From contig USGP01000010.1 of NCBI GenBank assembly GCA_900554315.1, forward strand, positions 1 through 39,369: 39,369 bases of DNA, in the 5' to 3' direction. A program made the translations under genes and the position numbers. Position 1 is the first letter of the stretch, and each line of letters opens with the position of its first letter. The stretch is from an uncultured Mycoplasmatota bacterium. Its GTDB lineage: Bacteria; Bacillota_I; Bacilli_A; RF39; UBA660. This document shows positions 16,138-23,942 of this stretch, piece after piece. The notes beneath the pieces were generated by a model. The model was not told the origin of the DNA and searched no databases. It worked only from the letters and a program-made list of their open reading frames with translations.

Positions 16138-16728
16138 TTAGTTAGCAATACATCTAGTATAAGCTGGTGCTTCAGCTTTACCATCACTAGCTGTAGTTTT
16201 CTTTGCTAAAGTATCAACAGCAGCAGCATCAGCAAATTTATGAGCACCAGTTGTTAAAATATTACCACGAGATAATTTAGAATCAGCTTGATATAATTCA
16301 CCATCTGTACCATGTTCACCATCAGTTAAATAAATACCATAAGTTGTCTTAGCTTTACCTGATGTAGATGAAACTTTAACATGAACATAACCTAATACTT
16401 CACGATTACCCCAAGATGACTTACCACCAGAATCAATTAATCCATTAGGATCGTTTTTAGAATCGATTACAACGTAGTAATCACCATCTCCAACGGCACC
16501 ACTAACGATACTAGTACCACCTGCAACATCACAAGCTAAACTATCAGAAGACCACATGTTTCTTACAGAGTTAACATATTGTTTAGCTGTATCAATAAAT
16601 GTATCCTTTCTTGAATTTTCAATATAACGAGTCATAGCAGGAATTGCAACCATCATCAAAATACCCATAATAACAATAACAGCTAACAACTCAATTAATG
16701 TAAAACCATTTTTGTTTAATTTTTTCAT
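16138..16728 (-). CDS. Type IV pilin-like protein (prepilin) A
   Basis: A 196-residue prepilin. The class III signal is perfect: short basic leader MKKLNKNG, cleavage after G8, then FTLIE with the +5 Glu and a hydrophobic helix to about residue 30. The globular part (about 50-196) is Gly/Ser/Asp-rich and has one Cys near residue 65 (SLACDV) and one near the C-terminus (YTRCIAN), which could form the disulfide loop of pilins. Substrate of a prepilin peptidase and exported by a type IV pilus, competence or type II-like machine; none of these is in the window. It has its own promoter, a strong AGGAGG and its own terminator, suggesting high expression as a major subunit (inference). Confidence 0.88.
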   Translation of the reverse strand: MKKLNKNGFTLIELLAVIVIMGILMMVAIPAMTRYIENSRKDTFIDTAKQYVNSVRNMWSSDSLACDVAGGTSIVSGAVGDGDYYVVIDSKNDPNGLIDSGGKSSWGNREVLGYVHVKVSSTSGKAKTTYGIYLTDGEHGTDGELYQADSKLSRGNILTTGAHKFADAAAVDTLAKKTTASDGKAEAPAYTRCIAN

Positions 16729-16763
16729 TTAAATTATCCTCCTTTATTTTATCTTACATATCA

Positions 16764-16792
16764 ATCATACAATTAATTTTTTCAGTTTGCAA
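16764..16792 (-). promoter_or_regulatory. Promoter of pilin-like gene A
   Basis: TTGCAA (16787-16792), 17-base spacer, TATGAT (16764-16769). Lies in the 109-base gap between the two pilin genes. Confidence 0.7.
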
Positions 16793-16837
16793 TATAATTT
16801 TTTTTATAACACGAAAATTGACAAATCGGTTTACATT

Positions 16838-17362
16838 TTATGCATCAGTTGATTTTTTTACAGTACCGCATCCTATAGAACTATAAGACTTCAAAGGTGA
16901 AGTACCACTACCATTTTTTACTAAATCAGTATTTTCTTTTGTATATAAATTTTCATAAGTAGCATAGGAAATACCACGATGAGAACCACCATCAATCTTT
17001 TCATCTAATGTAACATAATAAACAAATTTATTATTACCCGTACTTCCTTCGTTTCTTATAACAACATAGGAATTATCCTTTTCATAAGCACCACCATTAG
17101 GTGAATTAGAAAATTCAGAATTATCCAAATATCCTAATGTTAATATAACACACTGACCAGGTGCTGGTCTAAGTGTTTGATCACTTCGAAATTTATACTC
17201 TGCTAAAGACAATAACTTTTTAGCATCTTCTACATAAGCATCTGCTTTACTATTATTTAAAATTCCCATAACATTTGGTACCGCAATTACCATAATAGCA
17301 GCCAAGATAACCATTGCTGCCAACAATTCAATTAAAGTAAACCCTTTTTTATTTAACTTCAT
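16838..17362 (-). CDS. Type IV pilin-like protein (prepilin) B
   Basis: A 174-residue prepilin, paralogue of the neighbouring gene. Leader MKLNKKG, then FTLIELLAAM with the +5 Glu and a hydrophobic helix, followed by a soluble domain with two Cys, in PGQCVIL and SSIGCGTV, spaced much as in pilin A. The ATG at 17362 is chosen, since AGGG is eight bases upstream; an ATG at 17368 and a GTG at 17371 sit too close to it. It has its own extended -10 promoter; no terminator separates it from pilin A, so read-through is possible. Could be a minor pilin or pseudopilin. No ATPase, platform protein or peptidase is nearby. Confidence 0.87.
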   Translation of the reverse strand: MKLNKKGFTLIELLAAMVILAAIMVIAVPNVMGILNNSKADAYVEDAKKLLSLAEYKFRSDQTLRPAPGQCVILTLGYLDNSEFSNSPNGGAYEKDNSYVVIRNEGSTGNNKFVYYVTLDEKIDGGSHRGISYATYENLYTKENTDLVKNGSGTSPLKSYSSIGCGTVKKSTDA

Positions 17363-17380
17363 CTTCATCACCCTATTCTC

Positions 17381-17389
17381 ATTATAGCA
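17381..17389 (-). promoter_or_regulatory. Extended -10 promoter of pilin-like gene B
   Basis: Minus strand TGCTATAAT, perfect extended -10, 18 bases upstream of the ATG; no -35 needed or seen. Confidence 0.65.
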
Positions 17390-17401
17390 TAAATGAAAAT
17401 A

Positions 17402-18559
17402 TTATTTTAAAACTTTTTTCATATTTTTTACTTCAGCCATAGTAGAATGTGTAAACAACTCATCTTGAAACAAATAATCGTATCGAAACAAAGAAAATCC
17501 CTCATAACATTTAGCATTTCTAGAAAGTAAAATTTCTCTCATAATAATATCAGAAGAATTTACCCATTCTTCCTTTCCTTCTTTCGCAAAATTATCAACC
17601 GTACCTACTTTATAAAAAGCAAGAACTGGCATTAGTACTACCTTTTTAGTAATTTCTTCCCACTCTCCTAAAGTAGAATAAAAATCTTTGGCTCCATTAT
17701 AAAATCCATAATATATCTGTGGCATTAAAACATCTACATATTCCTTACTACTTCCCCACAAACGTACATCTGCATAATGCTTTTGATAATTATTATCAAT
17801 ATTTCCGTCAGGAGAAACCGCAAACAATACATCATACTTTTGACAAACAGAATGAACTCTTTTAATTAACTTAGATATCTGAGTTAACCGAAACTCTTCC
17901 AAAGAAGCACTAGGATTTTGTTTTAAATAAGTAGAATATTCAGATGAATCAATATCTGTATTGGTAGTAGGATAAAAATAATCATCAAACAACACCCCAT
18001 CAACTTCATAATTTTTTACTAATTCCTCTACTCCTTTTATAATTAGATTCTGTACCTTCTTACTAGCAGGATTATAATAAATTCCTGTTGAAGAATAAAC
18101 ATTACTACTTCCCAAATAAGAATAAGCTGGATTTTTAGAAGAAATATCACTAATATCTAAATCACCACGAATACGAAAAGGATTAATCCAAGCATACAAT
18201 TTAATCTTTTTCTTATGACACTCTTTTAAAAAATAGGATAAAACGTCAAAAGAATAAGCCTCTCCTTCCACTTCACTAACAACACTACTCCAAGGAAATA
18301 ACTGAGACTCATAAATAGCATCACTAAAACTACGGACCTGTAATAATATGGTATTAAAGCCCAAATCCTCTACATTAGAAATAGCTGAAGTAACATTTTC
18401 TTTTCCAACATCTTCACTTTTTCCTTTCAACAATCTAGAAAGTTCAATATAACTAATAAATATCCCCCGATTTTCTTCTACTTCTTCTTTCTCATTCGTA
18501 ACAGAAAAAAAAGGAAATACAATTAAAAAAAGAAGGAAACCAATAACAATTTTTTTCAT
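17402..18559 (-). CDS. GHL10-family glycosyl hydrolase-like protein
   Basis: A 385-residue exported protein. A signal/anchor helix spans about 3-20. The rest is a TIM barrel of the GHL10 family (PF02638, formerly DUF187): RGIFISYIEL at strand 1, ILLQVRSFSDAIY, LYAWINPFR, VDGVLFDDYFYP with the acidic residues near the active site, and VDVLMPQIYYG. The E. coli family member DigH (YddW) cleaves denuded peptidoglycan glycans, so a wall-remodelling role is plausible; the substrate here is not known. It is upstream of the pilin genes on the same strand with a weak promoter whose -35 overlaps the DUF421 stop. Confidence 0.87.
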   Translation of the reverse strand: MKKIVIGFLLFLIVFPFFSVTNEKEEVEENRGIFISYIELSRLLKGKSEDVGKENVTSAISNVEDLGFNTILLQVRSFSDAIYESQLFPWSSVVSEVEGEAYSFDVLSYFLKECHKKKIKLYAWINPFRIRGDLDISDISSKNPAYSYLGSSNVYSSTGIYYNPASKKVQNLIIKGVEELVKNYEVDGVLFDDYFYPTTNTDIDSSEYSTYLKQNPSASLEEFRLTQISKLIKRVHSVCQKYDVLFAVSPDGNIDNNYQKHYADVRLWGSSKEYVDVLMPQIYYGFYNGAKDFYSTLGEWEEITKKVVLMPVLAFYKVGTVDNFAKEGKEEWVNSSDIIMREILLSRNAKCYEGFSLFRYDYLFQDELFTHSTMAEVKNMKKVLK

Positions 18560-18579
18560 ACCATCACCAAGAAAAATGT

Positions 18580-18607
18580 ATCATAATAAATATGAAAATA
18601 TTGTCAC
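18580..18607 (-). promoter_or_regulatory. Promoter of the GHL10 gene
   Basis: GTGACA (18602-18607), 16-base spacer, TATGAT (18580-18585). The UGA stop of the DUF421 gene is inside the -35 hexamer. Confidence 0.55.
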
Positions 18608-19248
18608 TTAATTGCTTCTTTACGAATTAAAAACAAATGACTCTTTTGATAAAAACCATAAAATACATCTTCTAACTGATAATTTTCTTTTCGTAACATA
18701 TTATATAGCCAAGTAGAGTCTTTTCCTATCTGAAATAAAACGTCCTTTTGTATCTTTCCATCTATAATAATAGGTAACGGATAAATTCTCTTTTTATCCT
18801 CACTCTTTTTAAAAACCGAAAGCTTACCACTAGTTTCCAAAATAGCATAATCTACTTCTTCTATGGACTTAATACCTCGATTTCTAAGTTGTACCAACAA
18901 ATCATCCAAATTATACCTTTGTTTTAACATCTCATTAAAATTAACCTTACCCTTTTCAATAATCATAGACGGATCTCCATCTAAAATACTTCTTATAGTA
19001 GAATGAGAAAAAGATAGTCTAGATATCACAATCTGAATCACAACAAGTGCTGCGATAGGAAGAACAGATAAAAGTATATTTTGTTTATAATTATCAATAG
19101 AAATAGCTGCTAACTCTGCGATAAAAATAGACACAATCAAATCCATAATAGAAAGTTCTCCCACTTCTCTTTTTCCCATAATACGATAAATAACCGTAAT
19201 TAAAAAATAAAAAAATAAAGTTTTACCTAAAACAATTATATAAGACAT
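18604..19248 (-). CDS. DUF421 (YetF-like) membrane protein
   Basis: A 214-residue member of the YetF/YdfS/DUF421 family. Three hydrophobic helices at about 4-75 are followed by a cytosolic or surface domain. Family markers: YRIMGKREVGELSIMDLIVSI after helix 1 and IRSILDGDPSMIIEKGKVN, in the DUF421 core. Paralogues in Bacillus take part in spore germination or membrane processes, but no molecular activity is established. The ATG at 19248 is chosen because AGGTGA lies just before it; an ATG at 19263 has no ribosome site. It is the last minus-strand gene before two plus-strand genes. Confidence 0.87.
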   Translation of the reverse strand: MSYIIVLGKTLFFYFLITVIYRIMGKREVGELSIMDLIVSIFIAELAAISIDNYKQNILLSVLPIAALVVIQIVISRLSFSHSTIRSILDGDPSMIIEKGKVNFNEMLKQRYNLDDLLVQLRNRGIKSIEEVDYAILETSGKLSVFKKSEDKKRIYPLPIIIDGKIQKDVLFQIGKDSTWLYNMLRKENYQLEDVFYGFYQKSHLFLIRKEAIK

Positions 19249-19320
19249 AGTATCACCTACCATTAGTTTAAATCATTTCATAAAATTTATACCTAAACAT
19301 AAAATGAATTGAGGTGGACT

Positions 19321-19677
19321 ATGGAAATTATAAAAAAATATACCATTCATTTCTTATTGACAATACTTTCTATCTTCTTATGTATTTTACTAACAACAAC
19401 ACTCTATTACTTTGATATAATACCAAATAATATTTATGAATTATTCAAACTATTATTAATCTTGCTTCCTTTACTAGTAAGTTCAATTTTATTAGGAAAA
19501 AAAGCAACGCAAAAGGGATTTTTAGAAGGAATGAAATTAGGTGGTCTAATAATTATTTTATTCACGCTAATTTCATTAATAACAAAACAAGATATAAAAT
19601 TAAGAATTATCTTATATGATGGTATTATTCTATTAACATCAATTCTTGGTGGAATGATTGGTATAAATAAGAAATAA
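19321..19677 (+). CDS. TIGR04086/DUF3792-like membrane protein
   Basis: A 118-residue integral membrane protein with four predicted helices (about 9-30, 38-56, 70-88, 96-114). Gly residues in the third and fourth helices (EGMKLGGLIII, LLTSILGGMIG) and its size match the YrzE/TIGR04086/DUF3792 family of small Firmicute membrane proteins; the match is by eye. The ATG at 19321 follows GAGGTGG. The gene is divergent from the DUF421 gene and is followed closely by the PepSY gene, which has its own promoter. Function unknown. Confidence 0.75.
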   Translation: MEIIKKYTIHFLLTILSIFLCILLTTTLYYFDIIPNNIYELFKLLLILLPLLVSSILLGKKATQKGFLEGMKLGGLIIILFTLISLITKQDIKLRIILYDGIILLTSILGGMIGINKK

Positions 19678-19678
19678 A

Positions 19679-19707
19679 TAGACAAACAATAGAATCTTTA
19701 GTACAAT
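19679..19707 (+). promoter_or_regulatory. Promoter of the PepSY gene
   Basis: TAGACA (19679-19684), 17-base spacer, TACAAT (19702-19707). Each hexamer matches consensus at five of six positions. It starts two bases after the DUF3792-like stop. Confidence 0.75.
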
Positions 19708-19725
19708 AATATCGAGGTGAAGAAT

Positions 19726-20319
19726 ATGCCAAAATGGGCCAAGATTTTATTGGGGATTGTAGCGGTTGTGCTAATATTAGGTGTAGGATTTTTAATCTAC
19801 ATAAATGTTGCCTACATCGGAAAGGAAGAAGCAAAAGAAAGCCTTGCAGAATACATCAATATAAAGGAAGATGACCTATATTTTGAAAACGTAGATTTAG
19901 AAATGGAAAATAGTCAATATGAAATAGACTTCTACTACAACAATCATGAATATGAAGCTAAAGTAGATGCTAAAGAAGGAAAAGTAATCTATACAGACTA
20001 TCCACTAAATACAACAAACAACAATACTACGACAAATAACACAACAACAAATAATGGAAACGGACAAGGTTCATCAAACAATAACAATCAAAATGGTAAT
20101 GCAACCCAAAATGAAATCACTCTAGAAGAAGCAAAAGAAATTTCTTTACAACATGCAAACTTAAATAAAGATGACGTAACTTTAATAAAAGCAGAAATAG
20201 ATCATGATGGACAAGGAATGTACGAAATTGAGTGGAAAGATGCAACATACGAATATGATTTTGATATCTCAAAAACAGGAAACATTCTACATTATGAAAA
20301 AGAAGTATTTCATCATTAA
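19726..20319 (+). CDS. Membrane-anchored protein with two PepSY-like domains
   Basis: A 197-residue protein with one N-terminal transmembrane helix (about 7-30) and an extracellular part: a PepSY-like unit (about 35-92, ending DAKEGKVIYTDY), an Asn/Thr/Gly-rich flexible linker (about 96-130), and a second PepSY unit (about 131-195, ITLEEAKEISLQHANLNKDDV and later YEYDFDISKTGNIL). PepSY domains are often inhibitors or regulators of secreted proteases. The start is the ATG at 19726 following GAGGTGAAG. Its terminator is shared with the convergent CDF gene. No protease is adjacent, so the partner is unknown. Confidence 0.85.
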   Translation: MPKWAKILLGIVAVVLILGVGFLIYINVAYIGKEEAKESLAEYINIKEDDLYFENVDLEMENSQYEIDFYYNNHEYEAKVDAKEGKVIYTDYPLNTTNNNTTTNNTTTNNGNGQGSSNNNNQNGNATQNEITLEEAKEISLQHANLNKDDVTLIKAEIDHDGQGMYEIEWKDATYEYDFDISKTGNILHYEKEVFHH

Positions 20320-20346
20320 AAAAACTCCAGAAAAACTGGAGTTTTT
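20320..20346. terminator. Bidirectional intrinsic terminator
   Basis: AAAAACTCCAG, a five-base loop, CTGGAGTTTTT: eleven perfect pairs. It lies between the convergent PepSY and CDF genes and overlaps the CDF stop; TATTTTTC follows on the plus strand and TTTAATG on the minus strand. Confidence 0.88.
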
Positions 20347-21217
20347 ATTTTTCTAATGAAAGATTAGAAGTAACATAAATAGTTGGATATTTAATATGAA
20401 AAGAACGATGACGAACAAGTCCCTCTTTAATTCTTCTCTCTAAATTCGTAATTCTTTGCAAACTAAGCCCCTTCTTTACTTGCAACATAACATGAATCTG
20501 ATAATAATCACCATATTTAATTAAAGTAAATCTAGTATCCTCTACTCCTCTATAATCTAAAATAAAATGACGAATATCTTCTTCCAAAGAAGAATCCACT
20601 TCTGCTTCCCCTAACAAAGACATAATATTTTCTAATAAGATATGCAAAGCCATAGACAAGACCATAATTCCAATAAGACTAGCCCCTATCATGTCAGCAT
20701 ATTCTAATGCTGGATAAAGATTTGAAAACTTTAAAAGTAAGACAACAAAAAAAACAATAATAGTAGAATATAAATCAGCCTTAGATTCTCGATAAGATGT
20801 AATTAAAACCTGACTACGAATATTGTGAGTTGCATAATGTAAGTAAATCAATACCACAAGTTTTAATACAAAAACTGTAAGCAACAAGAAAAAAACCATA
20901 TTATTAGGAACGACAACTTTACTAGTAAAACCAGAAATAATAATAAAAATAGCTAAACAAACAAGTAACATTCCTACAAATAAATTCGTTAAATATTCAA
21001 TCCTTCCAAAACCAAATGGATGACTTTTTGTGGGACGCTTTTTAGAAAGCTTAACACCTAAAAAAGAAACAAAATCAGTAATAAAATCACTCAAAGTATG
21101 TAGTCCATCAGCAAATAAACTTCCTAGATGAAAATATATTCCACCAAACAACTTAATAATCGCAATAAAAAAGTTATAAAACATACTAAATACCAACGAT
21201 TTTAACTCTCTTGTCAC
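20345..21217 (-). CDS. Cation diffusion facilitator (CDF) metal transporter
   Basis: A 290-residue CDF-family divalent-metal/proton antiporter with six transmembrane helices and a C-terminal cytosolic domain (about 200-290). Helix 2 carries ADGLHTLSD with D37, H40 and D44, the usual site; the loop SHPFGFGRIEY after helix 2 is family-typical. In helix 5 the usual HxxxD is E144-x3-D148 (RESKADLYS), so metal choice (Zn, Fe, Mn, Co) is unclear. Translation start is the GTG at 21217, eight bases after AGGAG; the GTG at 21226 overlaps that site. It is behind an extended -10 promoter and probably monocistronic. Confidence 0.9.
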   Translation of the reverse strand: MTRELKSLVFSMFYNFFIAIIKLFGGIYFHLGSLFADGLHTLSDFITDFVSFLGVKLSKKRPTKSHPFGFGRIEYLTNLFVGMLLVCLAIFIIISGFTSKVVVPNNMVFFLLLTVFVLKLVVLIYLHYATHNIRSQVLITSYRESKADLYSTIIVFFVVLLLKFSNLYPALEYADMIGASLIGIMVLSMALHILLENIMSLLGEAEVDSSLEEDIRHFILDYRGVEDTRFTLIKYGDYYQIHVMLQVKKGLSLQRITNLERRIKEGLVRHRSFHIKYPTIYVTSNLSLEK

Positions 21218-21242
21218 GCTAGCCACTCCTATTCTAACTAAA

Positions 21243-21251
21243 ATTATACCA
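21243..21251 (-). promoter_or_regulatory. Extended -10 promoter of the CDF gene
   Basis: Minus strand TGGTATAAT, 26 bases upstream of the GTG start. Confidence 0.6.
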
Positions 21252-21265
21252 TAAAAACGAAAAAA

Positions 21266-21283
21266 CTCTAATAAGAATTAGAG
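21266..21283 (-). terminator. Intrinsic terminator after the HD gene
   Basis: Minus strand CTCTAAT, loop of four, ATTAGAG, then TTTTTTCGTTTTT. The stem covers the HD stop codon. Confidence 0.78.
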
Positions 21284-22132
21284 CTTTTGATAAACTTTAC
21301 CATATTCTACAACACCAGGATAAACATCAACATTTTCACTACGATCTGTAACATGATTTACCTCACAATATAAATCTTTAAAATCATCTGGTCTAGAAAG
21401 TAAATTTCTCATATCTTTTAAAAACACTTGATAAACTTCATCTTCAAAAAACATATTCTCTGGATTTTCTTCTCCATATCGATTTCTTAATCTATTTACC
21501 GTATAATCCAAATACTCTTCTATATTCATATCTGGCATTCTATCTTTCGCAACAAAAAAACTACGAATAAAAACCATTTCTATGGTAGTATTCCTATCAG
21601 CAGAAGAAATCAATTTCCCATATACACTCCTAGGTTCATCCTCTTTAGAAGACCGATGATCTTCAATCGCTTCTTTAATTATCGTTCGTTCATCATCTGT
21701 AAAAAATCTTCTCATACCGACATCCTCCATAAATTTTTCTGCTGCAATTAAGTGATGTCTCTTATGATCAATATATTTACCAACATCATGATAACTAGCA
21801 ATAGTAAAAAGAATATTAGGGTCAAGATCTAGATGAAAAGTTTCATTTAACGCAAAAATTCTACGAATAACTTCTGTTCTATGAATAGGTCCATGGCCTT
21901 TATCATTTGCCTCCCACAACGGAAATACATTCTCTTCTACATATTCACGAAGTTTAGGATTAACATTTTTTAGATAATACTCCATCTCATCCATTTGCAA
22001 CTCATCCAAAATTTCACTCTTTACTTGTTCAAACGGTAAATCTGTTTTCATCCCTTGATAAGTATGATAAAGTAATTGATCCAAAGAATAATCTGGATTT
22101 TCTTTCTGTAACTTTATAAATTCTTCTTTCAT
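21278..22132 (-). CDS. HD-domain phosphohydrolase
   Basis: A 284-residue metal-dependent HD hydrolase. The first His lies in GHGPIHRTEVIRR, the HD pair in ASYHDVGKYIDHKRHH, then the EDHRSS segment and a final Asp in ISSADRN, the usual order in the HD superfamily. Such proteins cleave phosphoesters of nucleotides; the exact substrate (for example ppGpp, dNTP, cyclic nucleotides) cannot be read from this sequence, and a RelA/SpoT-type synthetase domain is absent. An N-terminal helical region of about 85 residues precedes it. ATG at 22132 follows GAGGTG. It is downstream of trmK but has its own extended -10 promoter. Confidence 0.85.
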   Translation of the reverse strand: MKEEFIKLQKENPDYSLDQLLYHTYQGMKTDLPFEQVKSEILDELQMDEMEYYLKNVNPKLREYVEENVFPLWEANDKGHGPIHRTEVIRRIFALNETFHLDLDPNILFTIASYHDVGKYIDHKRHHLIAAEKFMEDVGMRRFFTDDERTIIKEAIEDHRSSKEDEPRSVYGKLISSADRNTTIEMVFIRSFFVAKDRMPDMNIEEYLDYTVNRLRNRYGEENPENMFFEDEVYQVFLKDMRNLLSRPDDFKDLYCEVNHVTDRSENVDVYPGVVEYGKVYQKL

Positions 22133-22152
22133 AACTACACCTCATTTCATAA

Positions 22153-22161
22153 AGTATAACA
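22153..22161 (-). promoter_or_regulatory. Extended -10 promoter of the HD gene
   Basis: Minus strand TGTTATACT, 20 bases before the ATG. No good -35. Confidence 0.55.
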
Positions 22162-22179
22162 CAAAAAAAAGAAGAAGTA

Positions 22180-22851
22180 TCACTTAACATTAATTTCTTC
22201 TTCTATCATCTTCATTTCTCTCTTAGTAACAAACTTCTTCCATCTATAATTCTTAGGTAATACCTTTAACAATATCTTTCTAGACATATATTCTCTCTGA
22301 TAATAATCTATAAAAAGTTTTCCCTTTTTTTGTAATAAAACGGGACCCATAAAATACTCTTTTTTACTATAACGCTTTCTACCTTTTTTAAAAACAAGTA
22401 CTTGATAAATATACTTACCAGTTTTAACAAGTTTTTCATCAGCAATATAAAATTTATGTCTACATAAAAACCTTTTTACATCCACCTGATAATTATTAGG
22501 ACTAAGAATAATAGTATCAACCTTTCTTAATACTTCCATATGAGCTTTAAAAATACCTATCATAGCTCTTCCACCCATACCAGAAATAATAATAGTATCA
22601 ATACCATCAGAATAAGTATCTAATCCATTACCAAGACGACACTCTATCTTATCTTCCAAATGAAATTTTTTGATATTATCTCTTGCGTGCTTTAAAGGGC
22701 CTTCCGCAACATCACTGGCAATAGCCCTAATATTTTGATTTTTTTGAACTAAATAAATATCCAAAAAAGCATGGTCACATCCAACATCTAAACAAAAGGA
22801 ATTAGCTTCCACTAAATCCCCTATTACTTTCAATCTATCATTAATTTTCAT
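22180..22851 (-). CDS. trmK: tRNA (adenine-22-N1) methyltransferase TrmK
   Basis: A 223-residue Rossmann-fold SAM methyltransferase of the TrmK/YqfN family that methylates N1 of A22 in bacterial tRNA. Seen: SAM motif I LDVGCDHAFLDIYL, the acidic loop IASDVAEGPLKHA, and the catalytic-site ISGMGG and ILSPNNY segments. C-terminal residues are Lys/Arg-rich for tRNA contact. Its ATG overlaps the rpoD stop as TAATG, giving translational coupling in the dnaG-rpoD-trmK order that many Bacillota share. Confidence 0.95.
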   Translation of the reverse strand: MKINDRLKVIGDLVEANSFCLDVGCDHAFLDIYLVQKNQNIRAIASDVAEGPLKHARDNIKKFHLEDKIECRLGNGLDTYSDGIDTIIISGMGGRAMIGIFKAHMEVLRKVDTIILSPNNYQVDVKRFLCRHKFYIADEKLVKTGKYIYQVLVFKKGRKRYSKKEYFMGPVLLQKKGKLFIDYYQREYMSRKILLKVLPKNYRWKKFVTKREMKMIEEEINVK

Positions 22852-23942
22852 TAGTCAGTTAAAAAATCCTTTAATTTTCTAGAACGAGATGGATGTCTTA
22901 ATTTACGTAATGCCTTTGCTTCAATCTGACGAATTCTTTCACGCGTAACACCAAAGATTTGACCAACTTCTTCCAAAGTACGACATTGTCCATCATCAAG
23001 TCCAAAACGTAAACGTAAAACCTTTTCTTCACGATCAGTAAGAGTACCTAATACTCCTTGAAGTTCTTCTTTTAACATCTCAATCGTTGCATATTCTTCT
23101 GGCCCCATAGTTCTCTCATCTTTAATAAAATCTCCTAAATGAGAATCATCCTCTTCACCAATTGGAGTCTCTAAAGATACAGGATCTTGAGAAATTTTAT
23201 ATACTTCACGAACCTTCTCAATAGAAATTCCTAACTTTTTAGCAATTTCTTCATCTGTAGGTTCACGATTTAAATCTTGTGTTAATTGACGTTGTACACG
23301 TGCCAATTTATTAATTGTTTCAACCATATGAACTGGTACACGAATTGTTCTAGCTTGATCCGCAATTGCACGAGTAATAGCTTGACGAATCCACCATGTA
23401 GCATAAGTAGAAAATTTATATCCCTTTGTTGGATCAAACTTATCTACAGCCTTCATAAGACCAATATTACCCTCTTGAATCAAATCTAAGAATAACATTC
23501 CACGACCAACATATCTTTTAGCAATACTAACAACCAAACGAAGATTAGATTCAGCAAGCATTCTCTTAGCTTCTTCATCTCCTTCTTCAGCTCTTTTAGC
23601 ATATTCAAACTCTTCATCTGAAGTAAGCAAATTAATACGTCCAATCTCCTTTAAGTACATACGAACCGGATCATTAATCTTAACATCCTTAGATAAAGTC
23701 AAATTTTCAACTGGAACATCTTCTGTAATTTCTTCTCCACTGACATCATCACTACCATCTTCTGAAACAATATCAATTTCAGCTTCCATCAAAGCATTAT
23801 AAAGATCATCTAGTGTATCACTATCTACATCTAACCCTTTTAATTCATCAGCTAACTGCTCATAGGTAATATACCCCTGTTTTTTTCCTAACGCTAGTAA
23901 TTTTTGCTTTCTCTCATCAATTGTTTTAATTTCTCCAACCAT
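22851..23942 (-). CDS. rpoD: Primary sigma factor RpoD (SigA)
   Basis: A 363-residue housekeeping sigma factor that directs RNA polymerase to TTGACA/TATAAT promoters, the type seen across this window. Domains: region 1.1 (about 10-65), region 1.2 (about 85-120), region 2 with NLRLVVSIAKRYVGRGMLFLDLIQEGN and the DNA-melting part TYATWWIRQAI, region 3, and region 4 with the helix-turn-helix EVGQIFGVTRERIRQIEAK near the C-terminus. Length is typical of Bacillota. The start lies in the end of dnaG (17-base overlap), with AGGAGATAATAAG upstream. Region 1.1 is acidic and contains an E/D-rich stretch. Confidence 0.98.
   Translation of the reverse strand: MVGEIKTIDERKQKLLALGKKQGYITYEQLADELKGLDVDSDTLDDLYNALMEAEIDIVSEDGSDDVSGEEITEDVPVENLTLSKDVKINDPVRMYLKEIGRINLLTSDEEFEYAKRAEEGDEEAKRMLAESNLRLVVSIAKRYVGRGMLFLDLIQEGNIGLMKAVDKFDPTKGYKFSTYATWWIRQAITRAIADQARTIRVPVHMVETINKLARVQRQLTQDLNREPTDEEIAKKLGISIEKVREVYKISQDPVSLETPIGEEDDSHLGDFIKDERTMGPEEYATIEMLKEELQGVLGTLTDREEKVLRLRFGLDDGQCRTLEEVGQIFGVTRERIRQIEAKALRKLRHPSRSRKLKDFLTD

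Noticed and set aside
19434..19685. Open frame on the minus strand antisense to the DUF3792-like gene
   Set aside because: The plus-strand gene has a strong ribosome site and membrane-protein pattern; the antisense frame has no start signal.
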